Notes: generated by a model from the letters alone, not told the origin. A stretch of 38,568 nt of DNA from Candidatus Aenigmatarchaeota archaeon (GCA_021163005.1 JAGGXP010000026.1:1-38568); one strand, 5' to 3'. Positions 17,780 through 27,048 are shown, numbered from the stretch's first letter. Made by a program: numbers and translations.

Positions 17780-18403
17780 ATGAATTACATGAAACCCAAG
17801 CTTGTTATGGCTCTTGGATCATCAGGCGGCTACAGGGCTTTCCTTGATATAATGGAAAATGTCGACCCGGATATGATTAAAAACGGGATGATATATCTGG
17901 TAGACCACGTGGGACCTACAGAAGAGGAAATAAGCATGTACAATGAGAAGGGATTTGATGTCATAGGAAATACTGTGCGCCACAGGGAAAAACTGAGAAG
18001 CGGTACCGTCAAATTCCAGCATGACGCCTATGAGACATACGACGAAGACAGAAGAATCATGGTCATAAGCCCAAACAGGAAGGGGCTGCACTTCGTAGAA
18101 AGAAAAGCCGACAGGAAGATGATGGGATTGTCTTATAGTGTGAAGAGCGCGCTCGATTCCGGATATGGTCAAGATATGATGACACTTTTCCTCAGCGGTG
18201 CAGGCGACGACGGATGTGGTGTCATCGGAGACTTGAGAGAGAGCGGTTCAAAAGTCATCATACAGGAGCCCGGCACGGCCATAATCGGCGAGCTTCTGTG
18301 GAATGCACTTTACAGAAGCATGTATTCTGACATTCCGCCCATGGTGATTGAGCCGAAAAAGATATCAGGGGAGATAAACGACTTTCTTTTTGAGAAACTA
18401 TAA
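17780..18403 (+). CDS. stand-alone CheB-like methylesterase domain protein
   Basis: LVMALGSSGGYRAFLDIM (Ser motif), YLVDHVGPTEEEI (His motif), LFLSGAGDDGCGVIGDLRESGSKVIIQEPGTA (Asp/GxDG motif); no receiver domain. Confidence 0.75.
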   Translation: MNYMKPKLVMALGSSGGYRAFLDIMENVDPDMIKNGMIYLVDHVGPTEEEISMYNEKGFDVIGNTVRHREKLRSGTVKFQHDAYETYDEDRRIMVISPNRKGLHFVERKADRKMMGLSYSVKSALDSGYGQDMMTLFLSGAGDDGCGVIGDLRESGSKVIIQEPGTAIIGELLWNALYRSMYSDIPPMVIEPKKISGEINDFLFEKL

Positions 18404-18432
18404 AAATGCGCAAATCCTGTTAGTGAGATAGT

Positions 18433-18984
18433 ATGACAGAATCTTTCAAAGCTCTCGAGAAACTATGGCTTGACTACAAGCACATGATGCAGGATAACGG
18501 CTACGGTAACTTCATAGACATCTACGGCATAATGGCCGAGCAGTTTATTGACCAAGCCGATGGCACGATTTCGGGTATAAGCAGGCAGGAAATGGATGCC
18601 TTCATGAAGAGCCACAGAGACAGGACCGATGCGGAAAAGATGTACAACGCGTTCTTCACTGAACTCGGAAAGCGGCTCCCGGAAGATTTACCTGAGGAAC
18701 ACACTGACAGTCATGAGCAGCCGGAACCTTTCAAAATACTCAGGGAGCGCTATATGGTGTTCAAAAATGAGATTGGAATGAAGGCACCGAAGCTTCAGGG
18801 AATTGATGATGCAAAGAAAATAGCTGAAAGATATGCATCCAAAAACACGTACACTGAGGAAGATATCGAAAAGCTTATAGAAAGCGATATTAACAACCCG
18901 CAGGAGCCACTGCTTCCCGTATTTATTGAAGCACACGACAAAACACTTAAATACCGAAAATGGCGGTCTAAATTCGCTCTGTGA
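18433..18984 (+). CDS. hypothetical protein
   Basis: 183 aa ORF directly downstream of the CheB-like gene; convergent 17-nt overlap with tmk. Confidence 0.6.
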   Translation: MTESFKALEKLWLDYKHMMQDNGYGNFIDIYGIMAEQFIDQADGTISGISRQEMDAFMKSHRDRTDAEKMYNAFFTELGKRLPEDLPEEHTDSHEQPEPFKILRERYMVFKNEIGMKAPKLQGIDDAKKIAERYASKNTYTEEDIEKLIESDINNPQEPLLPVFIEAHDKTLKYRKWRSKFAL

Positions 18985-19573
18985 TTTTCAGAACAGCCTC
19001 AGCTATCTCTTCCCTGCTTTTGCTGCCGTCCACTATGAACCATTTCCCGAACACATTGTCCTTTGCCATCTGCTCATACGAGCTGTTCACACTCCTGAGA
19101 AAAGCCATGTCAGCCTCATGCCTGTCGAGTTTTCCGTTTTCCTGCATCTTGCGCCTTGCTGATTCCTCAGGAGTGATGCGCAAAAGGAATACAATGTCCG
19201 GTTTTGGTATACCGAAGTCCTCGGCGAACCTGAGGGCCTTTTCAAGCGGGAAGCCCTTTATGCCCTGATAGACAATGGTAGACAGAAAATACCTGTCGCA
19301 TATAACTGTCTTGCCATCGCTGAGCCACGCCTGTATTTTCTCCTTGTCCTTTACCATGTCTCCTGCATAAAGAACGAACTGCATCTCTGCTGAAAGCTCA
19401 TGCTTCTTCTCCAGAAAAAGCCGTATGAGTCTGCCGAAGTCGCCTTCATAGTCCGGATATTCGATGCGCTCCGCAGGCAGTCCCCTTTCGCTGAACGATT
19501 TGAGAAGCATCTTTGACTGTGTCTCTGTGCCGGAGCCGTCGATGCCCTCAAAAACAATCAACTTCCCTTTCAT
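18968..19573 (-). CDS. tmk: thymidylate kinase
   Basis: KLIVFEGIDGSGTETQSKML (P-loop), ICDRYFLSTIVYQ (DR(Y/H) motif). Confidence 0.9.
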   Translation of the reverse strand: MKGKLIVFEGIDGSGTETQSKMLLKSFSERGLPAERIEYPDYEGDFGRLIRLFLEKKHELSAEMQFVLYAGDMVKDKEKIQAWLSDGKTVICDRYFLSTIVYQGIKGFPLEKALRFAEDFGIPKPDIVFLLRITPEESARRKMQENGKLDRHEADMAFLRSVNSSYEQMAKDNVFGKWFIVDGSKSREEIAEAVLKITERI

Positions 19574-20247
19574 TATGACCCGTGCTTTTTTAACAGTTCC
19601 ACGATTTTCGGAACCATCTCGTCCGGCCCTGCAGTGGGTTTGAAATCCACAAGTATGCCCCTTTTCCTGTAGTAGTCTATCAGCGGCGCTGTCTGTTTGT
19701 TGTATGCCACAAGCCTTTCCTTGATGACTTCTACTTTGTCGTCAGGTCTCTGGTACAGCTCGCCTCCGCACTTGTCGCACTTGCCCTCAACCTTGGGCGG
19801 CATGGCAGGCATGTGAATTCCCTCGCGGTTTATGTCAGCCACGTTGTATATCTCACCGCAGTTTTTGCATACCCTTCTGGCTGATATCTTCTCTATCAGG
19901 ATGTCCTCGGGGAGGTCTATGTTCAGCACCATGTCTATTGTGGTTATTTTGTCAAGCGCCTCTGCCTGCGGTATGGTCCTCGGAAAGCCGTCAAGAATGA
20001 AGCCCTTTTTCGCGTCATCCTGCTCAAGCCTCTTCTTGAGGACGTCTATGACTATCTCATCAGGCACAAGACCCCCTGCCTCCATGATGCCCTTTACCTT
20101 GTTTCCTAGCTCAGAGCCGCTCTTTACCTCAGCCCTGAATATGTCCCCTGTTGAAATCTGAGGTATTCCCAGTATGGGTCCTGCCCTGCTGGCATAGGTT
20201 CCCTTGCCAACGCCCGGAGGTCCCAAAAATACAAATCTAAGTCCCAT
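19573..20247 (-). CDS. adk: adenylate kinase (long lid with Zn-binding Cys)
   Basis: FLGPPGVGKGTYASR P-loop, GFILDGFPRTIPQA, CKNCGEIYNV...CDKCGGELYQRPDD lid. Confidence 0.93.
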   Translation of the reverse strand: MGLRFVFLGPPGVGKGTYASRAGPILGIPQISTGDIFRAEVKSGSELGNKVKGIMEAGGLVPDEIVIDVLKKRLEQDDAKKGFILDGFPRTIPQAEALDKITTIDMVLNIDLPEDILIEKISARRVCKNCGEIYNVADINREGIHMPAMPPKVEGKCDKCGGELYQRPDDKVEVIKERLVAYNKQTAPLIDYYRKRGILVDFKPTAGPDEMVPKIVELLKKHGS

Positions 20248-20251
20248 AAAA

Positions 20252-22861
20252 TCACCTTTTCTCCTCTATTGCAGCCTGCGCTGCCGCAAGCCTTGCTATC
20301 GGCACCCTGTACGGCGAGCAGCTGACGTCGTTAAGCCCTATCCTGTGGCAGAACTTGACTGATTCTGCCTCACCACCGTGCTCTCCGCAGATGCCTATCT
20401 CTATGTCCGGCTTTACCTTCCTTGCATGCTCTATGCAGTATTCCATGAGCCTTCCGACGCCGGACTGATCGATTGACTGGAATGGGTCCCTCTCGTATAT
20501 GCCCTTGTCGACGTATATATTGAGGAACTTGCCGGCATCATCCCTTGAGAAGCCGCAGCCCATCTGAGTAAGGTCGTTGGTGCCGAATGACATGAAATCT
20601 GCCTCCTTGGCTATTTCATCTGCTGTCATGGCCGCCCGCGGCACCTCTATCATGGTGCCTATCTTGTATTTTATCCTGCCCTTAACACCGAGCTCATCGG
20701 CAACCTTCTCGATGATGTCACGTATGAGCAGGAACTCCTTGACGTTTCCTACCAGCGGCACCTCGATGTAAGGTATGGGTTTGTGTCCATCTTTTTTGGA
20801 TTCAAGAGCAGCTTCGAAAATGGCGCGTGCCTGCATCTCATTTATCTCCGGATACTTGACGCCGAGCCTGCAGCCCCTGAAGCCGAGCATCGGGTTGAAC
20901 TCGTGGAGCGCCTTTATGGTGTTTTTTATTTTCTGAGGCGATATGCCCATCTCGTCAGCCACTTCCTTTGTCTCCTTTTCCTCGTGGGGAAGGAACTCGT
21001 GGAGCGGCGGGTCGAGAAGCCTTATGATTATCGGCATCCCGTCCATCACTTTGAACAGCCCCTTGAAGTCTTCCTTCTGCATCGGACGTATCTTGTCGAG
21101 CGCCTTCTTCCTTTCGTCCAGTGTTTCCGAGAGTATCATCTCCCTGACAGCCATTATCCTCTCGGGCTTGAAGAACATATGCTCTGTCCTGCAGAGTCCT
21201 ATGCCCTCAGCACCGAAATCTTTGGCAACCTGTGCATCATGAGGCGTGTCGGCATTGGTCTTGACAGAAAGCCTCTTCCTCTTGTCGACCCACTTCATGA
21301 GAACCGCGAAGTCACCGCCTATGCCCGGTTCAACGAGATTGAGAGCGCCTTTGTAGACCTCTCCGGTGGAGCCGTCAAGGCTTATGACATCTCCTGCCTT
21401 TATGACAGTATCTCCGGCCCTGAACCGACCTGCCTTCTCATCAACGTTTATTCCATCGCAGCCGGCAACGCAGCATTTGCCCATTCCCCGTGCAACAACA
21501 GCGGCGTGTGATGTCATGCCGCCCCTTGCCGTGAGTATGCCCTCGGCTGCGTTCATGCCTTCTATGTCCTCGGGGCTTGTCTCTGTTCGCACGAGCACAA
21601 GCTTTTCCTTCGGGTTCTTTTCCTTTATGGCAGCTGCCTCCTCAGCTGTGAAAACGGCTTTTCCGACAGCAGCGCCCGGAGATGCGGGGAGGCCCTTGGC
21701 AATCGGCGTTCCCTTCTTTGACTCAGGGTCTATCTGCTTGTGCAGCAGCTGGTCGAGCTGCTCGGGCTTCATCTTCATGATGGCCTCGTCCTCGGTCAGC
21801 AGTTTCTCCTTCACCATGTCAACCGCTATCTTGACAGCGGCGGCGGCTGTTCTCTTTCCGTCCCTTGTCTGCAGCATGTAAAGTTTCCCGTTCTCTATGG
21901 TGAATTCGAAGTCCTGCATGTCCTTGTAATTCCTCTCGAGTGTTTCCCTTATCTTCTGGAGCTGTTTGTAGCTTTCCGGCATTTCCTTCTTCATGTCTTC
22001 AAAGTGCTTGGGGGTCCTGATGCCGGCAACGACATCCTCTCCCTGCGCATTCATCAGGTATTCTCCGTAGAGCACGTTCTCGCCTGTTGCGGGGTTCCTC
22101 GTGAACCCGACGCCTGTGCCTGAGTCCCATCCAAGATTACCGAAAACCATGGCCTGAACGTTCACCGCTGTGCCGAGGTCGTCCGGTATGCCGTTCAGCC
22201 TCCTGTATGTTATGGCCCTCTTGTTGTCCCATGAATTGAACACAGCGTCAACCGACATTTTCAGCTGCTCCATCGGGTCCTGCGGGAAGAGTTTTCCCGC
22301 TTCCTTCCTGACAAGAACTTTGTAAGCATCAACAACCTTTCTGAGGTCTGAGACATCGAGATCTGTATCCTGCCTTCCGTTCTTCACTCTTTCCAGTTCA
22401 TGCTCGAATCTGGCATGCTCTATGCCCATTACAACGTCGCCGAACATCTGGATGAATCGCCTGTATGAGTCCCATGCGAATCTGTCGTCGCCGGACTGCT
22501 TTGCCAGCCCCTCAACAGCCTCGTCGTTAAGTCCGAGATTGAGAACAGTGTCCATCATGCCCGGCATGGAAACCGCCGCCCCTGACCTCACGGATACGAG
22601 AAGCGGGTTTTCATTGTCGCCGAAATGTTTGTTCATCTTCTTTTCGAGCCTTTTGACATTCTCCTCTATCTGCTTCAGCAGGCCGTCAGGCCATTTCTTT
22701 GTCCTGTTTACCTCTATGCAGACCTTCGCTGTTATGGTGAAGCCCGGAGGGACTGGAAGTCCTATCTTGGTCATGGAGCCAAGGTTGGCGCCCTTGCCGC
22801 CGAGAAGCTTCTTGTCGCTGGTGTCGCCCTCACCGAAAAAATACACATATTTCTGCGTCAT
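20252..22861 (-). CDS. ppdK: pyruvate, phosphate dikinase
   Basis: GGKGANLGSMTKIGLPVPPGFTI, VSVRSGAAVSMPGMMDTVLNLGLN, GGMTSHAAVVARGMGK (phospho-His), GIGICGEHGG-type C-terminus. Confidence 0.95.
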   Translation of the reverse strand: MTQKYVYFFGEGDTSDKKLLGGKGANLGSMTKIGLPVPPGFTITAKVCIEVNRTKKWPDGLLKQIEENVKRLEKKMNKHFGDNENPLLVSVRSGAAVSMPGMMDTVLNLGLNDEAVEGLAKQSGDDRFAWDSYRRFIQMFGDVVMGIEHARFEHELERVKNGRQDTDLDVSDLRKVVDAYKVLVRKEAGKLFPQDPMEQLKMSVDAVFNSWDNKRAITYRRLNGIPDDLGTAVNVQAMVFGNLGWDSGTGVGFTRNPATGENVLYGEYLMNAQGEDVVAGIRTPKHFEDMKKEMPESYKQLQKIRETLERNYKDMQDFEFTIENGKLYMLQTRDGKRTAAAAVKIAVDMVKEKLLTEDEAIMKMKPEQLDQLLHKQIDPESKKGTPIAKGLPASPGAAVGKAVFTAEEAAAIKEKNPKEKLVLVRTETSPEDIEGMNAAEGILTARGGMTSHAAVVARGMGKCCVAGCDGINVDEKAGRFRAGDTVIKAGDVISLDGSTGEVYKGALNLVEPGIGGDFAVLMKWVDKRKRLSVKTNADTPHDAQVAKDFGAEGIGLCRTEHMFFKPERIMAVREMILSETLDERKKALDKIRPMQKEDFKGLFKVMDGMPIIIRLLDPPLHEFLPHEEKETKEVADEMGISPQKIKNTIKALHEFNPMLGFRGCRLGVKYPEINEMQARAIFEAALESKKDGHKPIPYIEVPLVGNVKEFLLIRDIIEKVADELGVKGRIKYKIGTMIEVPRAAMTADEIAKEADFMSFGTNDLTQMGCGFSRDDAGKFLNIYVDKGIYERDPFQSIDQSGVGRLMEYCIEHARKVKPDIEIGICGEHGGEAESVKFCHRIGLNDVSCSPYRVPIARLAAAQAAIEEKR

Positions 22862-22884
22862 CAAATACCACCCTATTTTTTTAA

Positions 22885-22935
22885 CTTAGCATGACTTAGC
22901 GTCTTGGACTAAGATAGTATAAATTAATGAAGGAA
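22885..22935 (-). promoter_or_regulatory. putative ppdK promoter with TATA-like box and direct repeat
   Basis: Minus strand reads CATTAATTTATACTATCTTAGTCCAAGACGCTAAGTCATGCTAAGTT: TTTATACT-like box plus GCTAAGT repeated with 10-nt period. Confidence 0.45.
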
Positions 22936-22953
22936 TATTTAAAGGTAATCGGC

Positions 22954-23385
22954 TCACATGTCTTCCAACGCACTTGTGAGTTCCGTGACCGAGCCGAGGG
23001 TGTCGATGCCTATAATACCAAGCATTCCGTCTATTTGGCTGGACTCCTCCGCGATGAAATGCGGAGGGCGTTTGTACGCGCTTTGATGCCCCCGGTAGAA
23101 AAGCAGCAAAGCTGAAAGGCCCGCGCTGTCAGTATGTTCTATCTTACTGAGGTCCAGGACAACCTCGTCCGTTTCTGCCGCAGGACGAGAGAAAACTGCG
23201 GCGAAATATTCTTTCAGCTTAGTTGAGACCATGTAATCGAGCTGTCCATGACTGCCGTCAGGTGATGGACGTTCAAGTCCTATGAGACTGATCCTGTAAA
23301 GCGAACCGTCGCCTTTAGGCACTTCAAGAAACGACCTGCTCACTTCAAGCGGTGTCTGGACATCAGCACCTCTGCCATATTCCAT
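22954..23385 (-). CDS. STAS-domain-like protein
   Basis: VVLDLSKIEHTDSAGLSALLLFYRGHQ is the STAS (anti-sigma-antagonist) core motif. Confidence 0.7.
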   Translation of the reverse strand: MEYGRGADVQTPLEVSRSFLEVPKGDGSLYRISLIGLERPSPDGSHGQLDYMVSTKLKEYFAAVFSRPAAETDEVVLDLSKIEHTDSAGLSALLLFYRGHQSAYKRPPHFIAEESSQIDGMLGIIGIDTLGSVTELTSALEDM

Positions 23386-23466
23386 AAATTTAATGTACCC
23401 GAAAGTAATAAAAATGCACACTGAAAAGTTAGCTGTTTAAATACAAAAACAAATAAACAACTGTAG

Positions 23467-24360
23467 ATGGACATTACGGGGTTTGCTGTTATGCTGGACT
23501 TTGCTGCAATCGAGGCGCATGTGACAGGCATGCTGCCGACGCTCATACTCCTTGCAGTATTCCTCGGGATATCACTCCTTGTATACAAAGTGATAACCGC
23601 GGGCATAAAGAGGGGCGTGCTGAAAAGAGCGAAAACGAAGAAACAGAAAAACAATGTTCTTGTGTTCCTGAGCTTGTGGCGCTACGCATTTACCGTGCTC
23701 ATACTCGTGACCATCATATTCCTTCTAGGAGGCGACATAACGGGCCTCGGCGTCTGGGCCGGGCTTCTGACAGCCGCGCTCGGCTGGGCGCTCCAGAAGC
23801 CCATAACAGGGGTGGCCGGCTGGATAATGGTCATCGTGAAGAGGCCGTTCCAGATAGGTGACAGGATACAGATAGGCGCTGTCAAGGGCGACGTCCAGGA
23901 GATAAGTCTCACCCACATCTACCTGAAGGAGATAGGCGGCACCATAGCAACTGAGGAGACCTCCGGAAGGGTGATAATGATACCCAACTCGAAGCTGTTC
24001 GAGCAGGACATCATAAACTACACACTGACGGACGACTACATACTGGAGCAGGTCGTTGTGACGCTCACGTATGAAAGCGACCTCGACAAGGCAATAGACA
24101 TATGCAGAAAGGCCGCTGAAAAGGTCACTAAGGACTTCGTGGACAAGATGCCCAAAAGGCCGTACATCAGGACATTCTTCCAGCAGTCGGGCATAGACGT
24201 AAAGACCAGGTTCTACGTGCCGGCGAGCGACAGGATACGCGTGGCAAGCGAGCTGACGCAGGAGATATTCAGGGGCATTGACAAAGAGAAAACCACAGAA
24301 ATAGCATACCCTCATACGGAAGTGGTTCTCAGGAAGAAAGGCCAGCAGCGGCAGCTGTGA
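23467..24360 (+). CDS. MscS-family mechanosensitive channel
   Basis: LTAALGWALQKPITGVAGWIMVIVKRPFQIGDRIQIGAVKGDVQEISLTHIYLKEIGG...GRVIMIPNSKLFEQDIINYT. Confidence 0.92.
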   Translation: MDITGFAVMLDFAAIEAHVTGMLPTLILLAVFLGISLLVYKVITAGIKRGVLKRAKTKKQKNNVLVFLSLWRYAFTVLILVTIIFLLGGDITGLGVWAGLLTAALGWALQKPITGVAGWIMVIVKRPFQIGDRIQIGAVKGDVQEISLTHIYLKEIGGTIATEETSGRVIMIPNSKLFEQDIINYTLTDDYILEQVVVTLTYESDLDKAIDICRKAAEKVTKDFVDKMPKRPYIRTFFQQSGIDVKTRFYVPASDRIRVASELTQEIFRGIDKEKTTEIAYPHTEVVLRKKGQQRQL

Positions 24361-24467
24361 CTCGCATGATGCCGTATTTTCACAACTCCATAAGCCATTT
24401 TAAAGAATAGTGACTATCTTATTAACTATCACGGCCTGCCTGAAAGGCAGCCGCCAGGTGGAGAAAC

Positions 24468-25478
24468 ATGAAAAGCCTGAACCTTGCCGCATTCGTGGCT
24501 ATGATGGGGACCGCAGCGCTTGCGCTGGCCACGAAACTCTTTTTTGACAATCTTTTGGCCCTTGGCTTTGCATACGCACTTGAATCCGGCATTTTGGCAT
24601 TATTTGCCTACTATTTTACAGTCTTCCTCGCCAGACTCGCTCACTGGAAGGATTTCAGCGAGACGCTGAAAAATCCGCAGGTAGCGAATCTATATTCAGC
24701 TATGCCGATAGCAGCCGCCCTTTCGGTCATGATGCTCATAAAGATAGGCATCCCCCTTTTCCCGTACAATGAGTCCCTTGCTTTCGTATTTTGGTCAATA
24801 AGCGCGGTGTTTTCCCTTTTCTTCCTCGTCACTGTGCCCATCAACCTCAAATTCAGGGTAGAGGTCAGGCATATAATGGGTACATGGTTCATTCCCCCTG
24901 TGGGCGTTTTTGTGTTGATATCAGCAGGCGCTGTGCTGGCATCGGCAATGCCGTGGATGAAGACGTTCATGGCATTCTTCAACCTGTTCGCGCTCGGGCC
25001 GGCATTTGTGCTCTATTTCCTGACGCTTTCACTCCTGTATTTCAGGACAAAATTTGAGAAGATGCCTGAGCAGAATCTTGCACCCACATTCAACATCGTG
25101 CTTGCACCTGTCGGCGTGTCGATAATGGCAGTGCTTTTCACGGCTAATCTTTTGGATGGTTTCTACGGACTCGGGCCTGCATTCTCGGCTGCGGCCAGGA
25201 TTTACTCGCTGACGTTCTTCGGCTACGGCCTGTGGATAATCTTTGGGCTGATACTGCTCTACAAGAGGTTTGTGACAGAGATGGGTAAAATCCCCTTCTC
25301 GGAAATGTGGTGGGCATTCGTATTCCCCGTCGGTGCATTCACACTTGCCACCTACAATATATATACTGTCTTCGGCTTCTGGCTTTTCAGGGCAGCATAT
25401 CTTATGCTTTACGCAGCGCTTCTTGGCCTGTGGGGCGTTACTGCAATAAAAATGCTGAAAAAGATGATTTCAGTCTGA
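24468..25478 (+). CDS. TDT/SLAC1-type transporter (tellurite-resistance/dicarboxylate family)
   Basis: 336 aa with about 10 TM segments; overall TDT-like layout; GGTGGAG Shine-Dalgarno before ATG. Confidence 0.6.
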   Translation: MKSLNLAAFVAMMGTAALALATKLFFDNLLALGFAYALESGILALFAYYFTVFLARLAHWKDFSETLKNPQVANLYSAMPIAAALSVMMLIKIGIPLFPYNESLAFVFWSISAVFSLFFLVTVPINLKFRVEVRHIMGTWFIPPVGVFVLISAGAVLASAMPWMKTFMAFFNLFALGPAFVLYFLTLSLLYFRTKFEKMPEQNLAPTFNIVLAPVGVSIMAVLFTANLLDGFYGLGPAFSAAARIYSLTFFGYGLWIIFGLILLYKRFVTEMGKIPFSEMWWAFVFPVGAFTLATYNIYTVFGFWLFRAAYLMLYAALLGLWGVTAIKMLKKMISV

Positions 25479-25517
25479 AGGCAAACCCTTATTTAAGAAT
25501 TCCTTCAATATTCAAAT

Positions 25518-26600
25518 GTGACAGCAAAAAAGTCCGCAAAGTCGAAGAAGCTGAAGCATATTCCCGCAGGCACCATACGAATCAAGGTGAAAGACTTCAA
25601 GCCGTATGAAAAGACAAAAATCGGCTGGCGGCCGGCGAAGCGCGAGTTTCCGGGGGCGGCGCATGTCATCGGGCTTTTCAAAGCGCACGGCAACCTGAAT
25701 GCGCTTATAGACGCAAAAGATTCGCGGTTCCTCAAAGGACAGCTCTCGCCTGACGGGAAATGCCAGGGAGCAAGGATAAATATACTCCCCGACGGCAGGA
25801 AGCTCGATAAGGCGTATTCACTTTTCGCTGACCACCTGACCATACACGACGAGAGTTCCAACGACCACTGGGACGTGCTTTACAGGAATCCCGGCGGGAC
25901 ATACTCATATGTCTATACGCTCGAAAAGAAGGCGAAATTCACAAAAAGGAAATACAAAGAAGTTGAGATTTTCGAGAAGTATTACCCCACCATCGAAGCC
26001 GTGGTGATAAAGGCGCTCGCCGATGAAAGCGATATGATGGCCGTTCCCATGTACACGCTGCTTAAGACGCGCATGAGGGTCGGCAATGAGATGTACTACA
26101 GGGCGCACGGCCACAAAGGGCTGACAACGCTTAAGAAAAACGACATATCCGTAAAAGGCGATTCTGTAACGTTCCGCTACCTCTCCAAGGGTGGAGTGCC
26201 GAGGGAGTTCACCATGGAGTTCCCGGAAATTTACATAAAACGGCTCAGGAACATGCTGAAAACAAAAAAGCCAGGTGACTTTGTTTTCACCAATAAGAGC
26301 GGGCATCCCATAAGCGACATGCAGTTCAAAAGGGCTTTTGAGCGCTACTGCGGACACCCGTTTTATCCGCACATAGTCAGGTCGTATTACGCCACGGAAA
26401 AGGCCAAGGAGTTCATATCCATGCACAGGAGTGTAGAGAAGAAAGAGCTGCTTGAATTCTACAGGTTCCTTGCGTCCGAACTCGGGCACAAGCGCTTCGT
26501 CAAGAAGGAGCAGGAATGGAAGGAAAGTTATAACGTTACAATACATCATTATATACAGCCTGAAATGGTTGACAGGCTTAACGCGCTGGTGAAGAAATGA
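25518..26600 (+). CDS. DNA topoisomerase IB, poxvirus/bacterial type
   Basis: LLKTRMRVGNEMYYRAHGHKGLTTLKKNDISVKGDSVTFRYLSKGGVPREF; second Arg region FYPHIVRSYYATEKAKEF; candidate catalytic Tyr NVTIHHYIQPEMVDRL; GTG start. Confidence 0.8.
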   Translation: MTAKKSAKSKKLKHIPAGTIRIKVKDFKPYEKTKIGWRPAKREFPGAAHVIGLFKAHGNLNALIDAKDSRFLKGQLSPDGKCQGARINILPDGRKLDKAYSLFADHLTIHDESSNDHWDVLYRNPGGTYSYVYTLEKKAKFTKRKYKEVEIFEKYYPTIEAVVIKALADESDMMAVPMYTLLKTRMRVGNEMYYRAHGHKGLTTLKKNDISVKGDSVTFRYLSKGGVPREFTMEFPEIYIKRLRNMLKTKKPGDFVFTNKSGHPISDMQFKRAFERYCGHPFYPHIVRSYYATEKAKEFISMHRSVEKKELLEFYRFLASELGHKRFVKKEQEWKESYNVTIHHYIQPEMVDRLNALVKK

Positions 26601-26619
26601 GCAGGAATGATGAAAAGGC

Positions 26620-27048
26620 ATGTCCGGAAAGAATACGGCAGCATCATCACTAAAAATGGCAGCGAAATCGCTGTGGGGAGCTGCTCCCATGCTCACGGGT
26701 GTCGTGCTCTTGGTTGGCCTGGCCAAGGCGCTCATACCGAACAGCGCATACGGCTACTTCTTCAGCCACAACATGCTCGTGGATTCTTTCATCGGAGCGG
26801 GAGTTGGCAGCGTGCTTGCAGGGAATCCCGTGACGAGCTACATCCTCGGCGGCGAGTTCCTGCACTCAGGCATAAGCCTCGTGGCTGTCACGGCTTTCAT
26901 AGTGGCGTGGGTCACCGTAGGCATCGTCCAGTTTCCGCTCGAGTCCTCGCTGCTTGGCCGCAGGTTTGCCGTGCTGAGGAACGTAACGAGTTTCATACTG
27001 TCTATAATCGTGGCCGTGATTACAGTCGTGCTGGTGGGAATGTTATGA
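26620..27048 (+). CDS. permease half-protein, N-terminal half (UPF0718/ArsP-YraQ-like)
   Basis: AAPMLTGVVLLVGLAKALIP, GAGVGSVLAGNPVTSYILGGEFLHSGISLVAVTAFIVAWVTVGIVQFPLE; TM-rich. Confidence 0.65.
   Translation: MSGKNTAASSLKMAAKSLWGAAPMLTGVVLLVGLAKALIPNSAYGYFFSHNMLVDSFIGAGVGSVLAGNPVTSYILGGEFLHSGISLVAVTAFIVAWVTVGIVQFPLESSLLGRRFAVLRNVTSFILSIIVAVITVVLVGML

Noticed and set aside
20783-21511. 242-aa plus-strand ORF
   Set aside because: Antisense shadow ORF inside ppdK; the opposite frame is unambiguously PPDK
24436-24467. Known riboswitch class upstream of the TDT-like transporter
   Set aside because: Only one short hairpin next to the ribosome-binding site; no match to riboswitch consensus sequences I can recall (fluoride, guanidine)
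25905-26735. 276-aa minus-strand ORF
   Set aside because: Antisense to the topoisomerase IB gene; no recognisable motif
26607-27044. N-terminal part of the 307-aa ORF 26607..27530
   Set aside because: Out of frame with the TM-rich 142-aa gene; His/Arg/Gly-rich artefact sequence. Only the part from ATG 27045 is accepted
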